35,416 nucleotides of DNA, from assembly GCA_022826885.1 (NCBI GenBank), contig JAJDUB010000029.1, positions 1 through 35,416 on the forward strand, in the 5' to 3' direction. Origin of the DNA: Gammaproteobacteria bacterium. GTDB lineage: Bacteria > Pseudomonadota > Gammaproteobacteria > Eutrophobiales > Eutrophobiaceae. Made by a program: the position numbers and the translations under genes. Each line of letters opens with the position of its first letter. The first letter of the stretch is position 1. This document shows, one piece after another, positions 22,747 through 28,854 of the stretch. The notes beneath the pieces were generated by a model that was not told the DNA's origin, made no database searches, and saw only the letters and a program-made list of their open reading frames with translations.

Positions 22747-23259
22747 ATGGCTGTTATTGATAGAGTACTCGTTGGTGAAGCATTGGTGGGGGACGGTAAT
22801 GAAGTCGCCCATATCGACCTGATCATGGGTCCCCGGGGCAGTGCTGCAGAAACCGCCGCCTGCAATGCGCTTACCAATAACAAAGATGGTTTTACATCCC
22901 TGCTGGCCGTAGTGTCGCCGAACCTGGCATGTAAACCTTCAACTGTCATGTTCAACAAGGTCACCATCAAGGGTGCGAAGCAGGCCGTGCAGATGTTCGG
23001 TCCAGCCCAGCGCGCGGTGTCCATGGCTGTGATGGATTGTGTTGAAGACGGCACTATCCCTGCCGATGAAGCCGATGACATTTTTATCTGCGTCGGCGTG
23101 TTTATCCACTGGCTGGCTGAGGATGACGGCAAAATCCAGGACTACAACTATGAAGCTACCAAGATGTCGATCAAGCGCGCTGTCGCTCGCGAGCCCAAGG
23201 CTTCCGAGGTATTGAGCAAGCGCGGTGATGCGGATCATCCGTTCCAGGCTCATTCGTAG
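22747..23259 (+). CDS. fae: Formaldehyde-activating enzyme
   Basis: A 170-residue Fae, the same length as the Methylobacterium protein. It condenses formaldehyde with H4MPT to methylene-H4MPT, the entry point of the pathway. Seen are [28 protein letters not shown] (with the His of the active site in VAHID), [26 protein letters not shown] and the C-terminal [17 protein letters not shown]. The ATG at 22747 is supported by AAGGAGG 7-8 nt upstream, though the frame begins at 22684 with its own ribosome-binding site. A strong terminator follows the stop. Confidence 0.97.
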   Translation: MAVIDRVLVGEALVGDGNEVAHIDLIMGPRGSAAETAACNALTNNKDGFTSLLAVVSPNLACKPSTVMFNKVTIKGAKQAVQMFGPAQRAVSMAVMDCVEDGTIPADEADDIFICVGVFIHWLAEDDGKIQDYNYEATKMSIKRAVAREPKASEVLSKRGDADHPFQAHS

Positions 23260-23277
23260 GCGAGTCCTGCCTCAACA

Positions 23278-23307
23278 AAGACCCCGGCCCATGTCGGGGT
23301 TTTTTTA
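23278..23307 (+). terminator. Intrinsic terminator after fae
   Basis: ACCCCG (23281-23286) pairs with CGGGGT (23295-23300) around an 8-nt loop, extended by A-T pairs into a run of seven T. It closes the mch-CitG-like-fae transcription unit. Confidence 0.92.
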
Positions 23308-23325
23308 TGCCCGGAGAGCTCGGTA

Positions 23326-23501
23326 CAGGTCAGGACAGGCTTTTGATGTGCGCCTTCCTTGGCGCACCCCCTGCGGGCGCCCTTCGGGCGTCCAAATCTG
23401 CTCCCGGCAGATTTGTCAAGACTGTTGTCCGCACGGATAGCGGATGACCAGGCATACTGGGATGTATTAATGGCGTGTCTGGAATAGACTGTCCTGACCT
23501 G
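23326..23501. mobile_element. MITE-like element, 176 bp with 13-bp terminal inverted repeats
   Basis: CAGGTCAGGACAG at 23326-23338 and CTGTCCTGACCTG at 23489-23501 are perfect inverted copies. Between them are three tandem hairpins: GTGCGCC/GGCGCAC (23348-23367), GGGCGCCC/GGGCGTCC-type (23375-23393) and AAATCTGC/GCAGATTT (23394-23414). It encodes nothing, and no target-site duplication is clear. It fills the gap between the fae terminator and the stop of the HisA-like gene, ending 3 nt from that stop. Confidence 0.6.
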
Positions 23502-23504
23502 AGG

Positions 23505-24197
23505 TTACAGCTGAGCTAAATGTTCTGAAGTGATGGTTTTGTCATGCAATGCCGAGGCTATCAGCGCGCCGTGTACTCCGTGTTCGGCCAGCAGGTGCAG
23601 GTCCTCCGTATTGCGTACGCCGCCGGCAGCGTAGACCTGTTTGCCGGGCAGCCGGGTCAGCAGGGAGCCGATGTGTTCCAGGTCGGGGCCGGCATGGCTG
23701 CCTACCCGTTCCAGGTTCATGATGATAATGCGTTGCGGCAACCTTGACGGCTGCGCCGGTAAATCCGGATTGCCGATCAGTTCTCCGCCGCGGAAATCCA
23801 GTGACAGGATGCAATCCGATTTGCGCGTATAATGGTCCAGTTGTTCACTGGTTATGCCTGTTTCCGAGCCCAGTACGTTGCTGACGCGATCCCTGAAGCA
23901 GACGGTATTGTCATTGATGAACGGATCAATACCGGAATCTATCCACAGGCTGATATCGCGGTGGGTCTCCAGCATCCGGGTGATGAGCGCATGGTTGTTG
24001 CCGTTTTTCTCGATGGCGTTGAGGTCGGCGATATAAAATGTCCTGAACGGGAATACGGACAGGTAGGCCCGGATGACTGCCGGGAGGTCCGGTTGCTGAC
24101 ACAGCGGAGAGGCCAGGGGTTTGTAGGTTTGCCTTATTCCCTGTCTGGCCGCAACCACCAGGCCGTCCTTTAAATCGATGACGGGGATGATATGCAT
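23505..24197 (-). CDS. HisA-like TIM-barrel protein of the H4MPT/methylofuran cluster
   Basis: About 230 residues resembling HisA (phosphoribosylformimino-AICAR-P isomerase). It keeps the two acid residues of that family: Asp8 in VIDLKDG and Asp134 in LSLDFRGG, plus a phosphate-binding AAGGVRN. No his gene is near, and homologues recur in methylotroph C1 clusters, so a sugar-phosphate or aminoaldose isomerisation in cofactor synthesis is more likely than histidine synthesis; this is inference. I chose the ATG at 24197; an in-frame ATG at 24236 adds 13 residues. The start codon shares the palindrome ATGCAT with that of the divergent mfnF-like gene. No ribosome-binding site is visible, and TATAAT lies 8 nt upstream of the ATG. 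Confidence 0.8.
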   Translation of the reverse strand: MHIIPVIDLKDGLVVAARQGIRQTYKPLASPLCQQPDLPAVIRAYLSVFPFRTFYIADLNAIEKNGNNHALITRMLETHRDISLWIDSGIDPFINDNTVCFRDRVSNVLGSETGITSEQLDHYTRKSDCILSLDFRGGELIGNPDLPAQPSRLPQRIIIMNLERVGSHAGPDLEHIGSLLTRLPGKQVYAAGGVRNTEDLHLLAEHGVHGALIASALHDKTITSEHLAQL

Positions 24198-25253
24198 GCA
24201 GAAAATTATACAGGTTGGGATATCGGCGGCGCACATCTGAAAATAGCGCGGCTGGATAAAAGCGGCGCGTTATGCGGCCTTGACCAGTTTGCGACACCCT
24301 TGTGGCAGGGCATTGATACACTGGCGCATCCGGTCACCCGTGTAATGGAATCCCTTCCTGCCGGCAAGTGCGTTCATACCCTGACAATGACGGGTGAACT
24401 GGCTGACTGTTTTCAAGCGCGCCGGGAAGGAGTAAATAAACTGGTGGATTACCTGTCGGCCCGGCTTGGCCCGGAAAATCCGGTCTACGTGTACGCAGGC
24501 AATAAAGGCCTGCTCACACCGGGGCAGGTCCATGCCAGTCATACCGAAATCGCCTCGGCCAACTGGCATGCAACTGCCGGTTACGCCGCGCAATGTCTGG
24601 GCTCCGGGGTCCTGGTTGACCTGGGCACCACCACGACCGATATCATTCCTTTCCATGAACATCGGGTATGCAACCGCGGGTATACCGACCAGGAGCGACT
24701 GCGGACCGGTGAACTGGTCTATACGGGGTTGACGAGAACGCCTGTGATGGCGGTTATCGATCGGCTGCGGTACAAGAATGTATGGCAGTCAATTGCTGCT
24801 GAGTATTTTGCCGGTATGGCCGACGTTTACCGTATCACCGGGGACCTGGATGAGCGTTTCGACTTGATGCCTGCGGCTGACGGAAACGCAAAAACCCGCT
24901 ACCATAGCATCAAACGCCTGGCGCGGATGCTGGGAGCCGAATATGATAACGGCGACGATGAAGCGCCCTGGCTGGAAGTTGCGCGCCATGTAGCGGAAAA
25001 ACAATTTGAAAGGATCGACCAGGCCTTCAACAGGGTAACGGACACGCTGGAAGACACCGTTCGAAACAATATCGTGGCTGCCGGGGCCGGGCGCTTCATT
25101 ATTGAAAAACTTGCGCGCAAGAACGATTGTGAGGTCACGAATTTTGAGGATTTGTTACAGATACCTGACAGGAAACTGCGCGCCGCCAATAATTGTTCAA
25201 CAGCCGTGGCGGTTGCAACATTAGCGCGGCAGTATGTCAATGCGCCTGATTGA
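24192..25253 (+). CDS. MfnF-like ASKHA-fold protein (H4MPT-linked C1 pathway, hydantoinase-related)
   Basis: A 353-residue protein with the ASKHA nucleotide-binding fold: WDIGGAHLKIARLD as phosphate-1 loop at the N-terminus, VLVDLGTTTTDIIPF as phosphate-2 (about residues 139-153), and AAGAGRFII near the C-terminus. It belongs with the 'H4MPT-linked C1 transfer pathway' proteins whose archaeal member MfnF joins the furan phosphate unit to gamma-glutamyltyramine in methanofuran synthesis. With the mfnE-like gene downstream this supports local synthesis of methylofuran. GGGG lies 5-6 nt before the ATG. Its 3' end overlaps the pabB start. Confidence 0.85.
   Translation: MHAENYTGWDIGGAHLKIARLDKSGALCGLDQFATPLWQGIDTLAHPVTRVMESLPAGKCVHTLTMTGELADCFQARREGVNKLVDYLSARLGPENPVYVYAGNKGLLTPGQVHASHTEIASANWHATAGYAAQCLGSGVLVDLGTTTTDIIPFHEHRVCNRGYTDQERLRTGELVYTGLTRTPVMAVIDRLRYKNVWQSIAAEYFAGMADVYRITGDLDERFDLMPAADGNAKTRYHSIKRLARMLGAEYDNGDDEAPWLEVARHVAEKQFERIDQAFNRVTDTLEDTVRNNIVAAGAGRFIIEKLARKNDCEVTNFEDLLQIPDRKLRAANNCSTAVAVATLARQYVNAPD
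24205..24210 (-). promoter_or_regulatory. Perfect -10 (TATAAT) just upstream of the HisA-like start
   Basis: On the minus strand TATAAT spans 24210-24205, eight bases from the ATG at 24197. Transcription starting 6-8 nt further on would begin at or next to the start codon, giving a leaderless mRNA. The -35 region (TGCGCC) is poor. Confidence 0.35.
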
Positions 25254-26592
25254 ACTGGATTACACCCGGGACTCGGCCGCGCTGTTCAGCCATATCGCGC
25301 ACGAACCCTGGAGCATCTTCCTGGACAGCGGCTACCCGATGATAGACAACGGGCGCTACGACATCATGACCGCGCGCCCGTACCGGACTCTCCTGACCCG
25401 TGGTGAGGAAACCCGGATAGCCGGCGGCGGGTCCTCGCAGTATTCAAAGGATGATCCGTTTACCCTGGTCAAACGCGAGTTGGGCGAACGCCGCATCAAT
25501 TTTTCCGGGTTCCCCTTTTCCGGCGGCGCCTTGGGGTATTTTTCCTATGACCTGGGACGTCGTGTAGAGCGATTGCCGGCGCTGTGCCGGGATGACATCA
25601 ATATGCCGGACATGGCCATAGGCCTGTATGATTGGGCGGTAATCGTCGACCATCAAAGAAGGCGCACCTGGCTGATTGCCGCAGACGACTACGGACCTGG
25701 CGATACCGGTTGGAAAGAGTTGCAGGAGTTGTGCGGCAACGGCAAAGCCCGGGAAACCCCCGCTTATTCGGTGCAATCGAGTCTGCTCAATCATACGGGC
25801 AAGGAGCAATACCGGGAAGCCTTTGACCGGATCAAGCGTTATATCCGCGACGGCGATTGTTACCAGGTCAACCTGGCCCAGCGTTTCAGTGTTGCCGTCT
25901 CAGGGGACTCATGGGGCGTGTACGGGCAGTTGAGAAAATTCAACCCGGCGCCTTATGCCTGCTTTTTTCGACTTGAGGATGCCTGCATACTGAGCTCCTC
26001 ACCGGAACGGTTTATTTCCGTCTCCAACGACCTGGTGGAAACCAAGCCCATCAAGGGCACCATAAGACGCTCGGCGTTTGCCTATGAAGACAAGGCGCTT
26101 GCGGCACAATTGCTCGAGAGTGAAAAGGACCGGGCGGAAAACCTGATGATCGTCGACCTGTTGAGGAATGATATCGGCAAGAATTGTGAAACAGGCAGTG
26201 TCATGGTACCCAGGTTATTTGCGCTGGAGAGTTTTGCTACCGTTCACCACCTGGTCAGCACCGTGACCGGCAGGCTCGCCCGGGACAGGCATGCGCTGGA
26301 TCTACTGCGCGGGGCATTCCCGGGAGGCTCCATAACGGGCGCGCCCAAGCTCCGCGCCATGCAGATCATCGAAGAACTGGAGACGTATCGCCGCACCGTC
26401 TATTGCGGCGCCATAGGCTATGTCGGTTTCGACGGCAACATGGACACCAACATTGCGATTCGTACCCTGGTGCACAAGGAAGACAGGATTTATTTCTGGG
26501 CAGGCGGGGGCATAGTGGCGGATTCCGAACCCGACAGTGAATATACGGAGTGTTATACCAAGGCGGAAGCCATCATGCGATTGTTCAGGTAG
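25234..26592 (+). CDS. pabB: Aminodeoxychorismate synthase component I
   Basis: A 452-residue chorismate-utilising enzyme that makes aminodeoxychorismate, the precursor of the p-aminobenzoate needed for H4MPT (and folate). The block ETKPIKGTIRRS has Lys at the position where anthranilate synthase (TrpE) has Ala, which identifies PabB. Other family blocks are DGDCYQVNLAQRF, SSSPERF, MIVDLLRNDIGKN, GSITGAPKLRAMQIIEELE and GGGIVADSEPDSEYTE. It overlaps the mfnF-like gene by 20 nt (or 14 if the ATG at 25240 is used), so translation is coupled. It sits in the H4MPT block, where it would feed the beta-RFAP synthase. There is no glutaminase domain. Confidence 0.94.
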   Translation: MSMRLIELDYTRDSAALFSHIAHEPWSIFLDSGYPMIDNGRYDIMTARPYRTLLTRGEETRIAGGGSSQYSKDDPFTLVKRELGERRINFSGFPFSGGALGYFSYDLGRRVERLPALCRDDINMPDMAIGLYDWAVIVDHQRRRTWLIAADDYGPGDTGWKELQELCGNGKARETPAYSVQSSLLNHTGKEQYREAFDRIKRYIRDGDCYQVNLAQRFSVAVSGDSWGVYGQLRKFNPAPYACFFRLEDACILSSSPERFISVSNDLVETKPIKGTIRRSAFAYEDKALAAQLLESEKDRAENLMIVDLLRNDIGKNCETGSVMVPRLFALESFATVHHLVSTVTGRLARDRHALDLLRGAFPGGSITGAPKLRAMQIIEELETYRRTVYCGAIGYVGFDGNMDTNIAIRTLVHKEDRIYFWAGGGIVADSEPDSEYTECYTKAEAIMRLFR

Positions 26593-26600
26593 TTTATTTC

Positions 26601-26633
26601 ATCTGCGTTAATCTGCGTCATCTGCGGATATAT
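26601..26633 (+). repeat. ATCTGCG-type dispersed repeat, copy 3
   Basis: ATCTGCG, then ATCTGCGTC, then ATCTGCGGATATAT, nearly identical to copies at 6767-6799 (inverted) and 6909-6941. It occupies most of the 47 nt between pabB and the mfnE-like start, ending 6 nt before the ATG, so it supplies that gene's ribosome-binding region. Confidence 0.8.
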
Positions 26634-26639
26634 TAAAGA

Positions 26640-27266
26640 ATGTGGGTTGTGAAAATCGGGGGCAGCCTGGAGACTTCTCGGGGATTGCCCGGTTTGCTGG
26701 CGTTGCTGGCTGATTACGGGCGGTCGCGCGCCGTCATCGTGCCCGGTGGCGGGCGTTTTGCCGAACGGGTGCGGGCCGAGCAGCGCGTGACGGGCACGGA
26801 TGATACGGCGGCGCATCACCTGGCCATCCGGGCCATGGAACGATACGGCGCCTTATTATGCGGGAAGGAGCCGCGCTTATATCCCATTGGCGACGTCAGC
26901 GAAATATGCGGCGCGAGCGGGAAATCGGCGGTCCCTGTCTGGCTGCCCGGTAACCGGCTTGCCGGTCAACCCGGCATCCCCGCGAACTGGCAGGTAACCT
27001 CTGACAGCCTGTCCCTGTGGTTTGCCGGGAAGGTAAACGCTGAAGCGTTGATCCTGGTCAAGTCGGTACCAAATAAGACAAACGATGCGCAGGCACTTGC
27101 CGCATCGGGTTACCTGGACGAATATTTTCCCGAGATGATGAAAAAAACAGCCCTCAGAACGATCGCCTGTATCAGCATCAATGAACAGAAAATCCTGCAA
27201 CAGGCACTGTCCACCGGCACAATCCCCCCTGAATTACGGATTGTCCGGAGCCCAACGAAGTCCTGA
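26640..27266 (+). CDS. MfnE-like amino-acid-kinase-fold protein
   Basis: A 208-residue protein of the amino acid kinase family: VVKIGGSLE at the N-terminus (phosphate loop), VIVPGGGRFAERVR, and a C-terminal region with LILVKSVPNKT. The archaeal member MfnE phosphorylates aminomethylfuran phosphate in methanofuran synthesis, and homologues recur in methylotroph H4MPT clusters. Together with the mfnF-like gene, two genes upstream, it points to local methylofuran synthesis. It has only a weak ribosome-binding site (AAAGA), the upstream gap being taken by a dispersed repeat. The last codons (SPTKS) are encoded by the first copy of a 19-bp direct repeat, so the C-terminus may have been altered by that element. 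Confidence 0.8.
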   Translation: MWVVKIGGSLETSRGLPGLLALLADYGRSRAVIVPGGGRFAERVRAEQRVTGTDDTAAHHLAIRAMERYGALLCGKEPRLYPIGDVSEICGASGKSAVPVWLPGNRLAGQPGIPANWQVTSDSLSLWFAGKVNAEALILVKSVPNKTNDAQALAASGYLDEYFPEMMKKTALRTIACISINEQKILQQALSTGTIPPELRIVRSPTKS

Positions 27267-27482
27267 CGCACAAATCGGCAGGATAGCCGATTTGCACGGC
27301 CACAGGCCGCCCAAAGGGTTGCGCCCAGGGACGGGCGCAATGAAAAAAGACAACGAAGGGATTTTAACGCCGGATTTTTTGTGTCAGGCGAGGCGGTCGA
27401 CGAGAGAGGGAGGGAATGTACATCAGGTACATGACCGACCGAACGAGGAAAACCAACGAAGTCCTGACGCAAAAAAGACAAG
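27252..27482. repeat. Compound repeat region after the mfnE-like gene
   Basis: A 19-bp direct repeat, CCAACGAAGTCCTGACGCA, occurs at 27252-27270 and 27453-27471. Between the copies are several hairpins: CAAATCGGC/GCCGATTTG (27271-27294), a TTGCGCCC/GGGCGCAA stem near 27320-27341 and a TGTAC/GTACA stem near 27420. An imperfect inverted copy (TGTGTCAGG) lies near 27380-27388. The stretch is non-coding. The CAAATC...GATTTG hairpin resembles that of the MITE-like element at 23394-23414. With the terminator below, this explains the 314-nt gap before nrdB. Confidence 0.65.
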
Positions 27483-27490
27483 TTAAATTG

Positions 27491-27529
27491 AAAAAGCCTG
27501 GCGCCTGAAGGAGGTTGGAGGCGCCAGGC
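27491..27529 (-). terminator. Intrinsic terminator of the nrdAB operon
   Basis: On the minus strand GCCTGGCGCCT and its perfect 11-bp complement (27529-27519 and 27506-27496) surround a 12-nt loop, followed by TTTTT (27495-27491). It lies about 50 nt past the nrdB stop. Confidence 0.92.
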
Positions 27530-27580
27530 AAAGTGCCGAGCTCCTGCTGGGCTTCCCGCTGAAATCGTTTTTTTACCGCA

Positions 27581-28807
27581 TCAATCCCAGTTCAATACGC
27601 CACCGGTCTGGTACTCGGTGACGCGTGTTTCAAAAAAGTTCTTTTCCTTGTTCAGGTCCATGAGTTCGCTCATCCAGGGGAACGGGTTGCCGGCCCCGGG
27701 GTATTGCTCACTCAAACCGATCTGGGCACAGCGCCGGTTGGCGATGAACTTGAGGTAATCTTCAAACATGTTGGCATTGAGACCCAGCACTCCCCGTGGC
27801 ATGGTGTCGCAGGCATAACGGATTTCCAGTTCCACCGCCTCGCGCAACACGGTAATGATTTCCTGTTGAAACTCCGCGGTCCACAAATGGGGGTTTTCAA
27901 TTTTTATCTGGTTGATCACGTCTATGCCGAAGTTCATGTGCATGGACTCATCCCGCAGGATGTACTGGAACTGTTCGGCACAGCCCGTCATCTTGTTGCG
28001 CCGGCCCATGGACAGGACCTGCACGAAACCCACGTAGAAAAAGATGCCCTCAAACACGATATAAAATGCAATCAGGTCCCGTAACAGGCGCTGGTCGGCC
28101 TCCGGCGTACCGGTATGGAACGTCGGGTCTCCCAGGCTTTGGGTGAAACGCATGGCCCAGGCAGCCTTGTCATGTATGGAAGGTATCTCGCGATACATGT
28201 TGAATACCTCGGCCTGGTCCAGTCCCAGCGACTCGACGCAGTACTGGTAGGCATGGGTATGCAAGGCCTCTTCAAAAGCCTGCCGCAGCAGGTACTGGCG
28301 GCATTCGGGGTTGGTGATATGCCGGTATACCGCCAGCACCAGGTTGTTGGCCACCAGTGAATCCGCGGAAGCGAAAAACCCCAGGTTGCGTTTTATGACG
28401 GTCCGTTCATCCTCGCTGAGTCCGTCAGGGTTTTTCCACAACGAGATGTCCGCGTTCATGTTGATTTCCTGGGGCATCCAGTGATTGGCGCATGCGTCCA
28501 GGTATTTCTGCCAGGCCCATTTGTATTTGAACGGCACCAGTTGGTTCAGGTCGGCGCGGCAGTTGATCATCTGTTTGTCGTCGACACTGATCCTGCCGGC
28601 GCCGAATTCGACCTCCTCCAGGCCGGTGACGCCGCCCGTGTCCTGTCCGGGTGTAAACAACAGGTCCGGGTCCGGCTGCGCAATGGCATCCGAGTCCGGT
28701 CCGGGCGCCGCGTCCGGCCCGCGCGCCGCAACCACATGGGGCGGCAGGTTGTTTTCGCCCTTCACCTGTTTGATGCTTGCAATAGGATCATCCCAACTGG
28801 TCAACAT
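27581..28807 (-). CDS. nrdB: Class Ia ribonucleotide reductase, small (radical) subunit
   Basis: About 408 residues. It makes the tyrosyl radical used by NrdA to reduce ribonucleotides. The di-iron ligands and radical Tyr are visible: ASADSLV (Asp), [10 protein letters not shown] with Glu, His and the Tyr four residues after the His, FEGIFF (Glu) and RDESMHMNF (Glu, His). This indicates a normal tyrosyl enzyme. The N-terminal ~75 residues are Pro/Gly/Asp-rich and likely disordered. I chose ATG 28807; an in-frame GTG at 28816 adds three residues. It follows nrdA by 47 nt and ends before a strong terminator. Confidence 0.96.
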   Translation of the reverse strand: MLTSWDDPIASIKQVKGENNLPPHVVAARGPDAAPGPDSDAIAQPDPDLLFTPGQDTGGVTGLEEVEFGAGRISVDDKQMINCRADLNQLVPFKYKWAWQKYLDACANHWMPQEINMNADISLWKNPDGLSEDERTVIKRNLGFFASADSLVANNLVLAVYRHITNPECRQYLLRQAFEEALHTHAYQYCVESLGLDQAEVFNMYREIPSIHDKAAWAMRFTQSLGDPTFHTGTPEADQRLLRDLIAFYIVFEGIFFYVGFVQVLSMGRRNKMTGCAEQFQYILRDESMHMNFGIDVINQIKIENPHLWTAEFQQEIITVLREAVELEIRYACDTMPRGVLGLNANMFEDYLKFIANRRCAQIGLSEQYPGAGNPFPWMSELMDLNKEKNFFETRVTEYQTGGVLNWD

Positions 28808-28854
28808 AGTATTCACCCGTTATCATGATAGTTCGTGTTTAACCTGCCCACCGC

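Noticed and set aside
24192..25253. Hydantoinase/5-oxoprolinase for amino acid metabolism
   Set aside because: Related in fold, but too short for those enzymes and placed in an H4MPT/methylofuran cluster; the MfnF-like assignment fits better.
27252..27482. CRISPR array
   Set aside because: Only two copies of the 19-bp direct repeat, about 200 nt apart, with hairpins between; no regular spacers and no cas genes.
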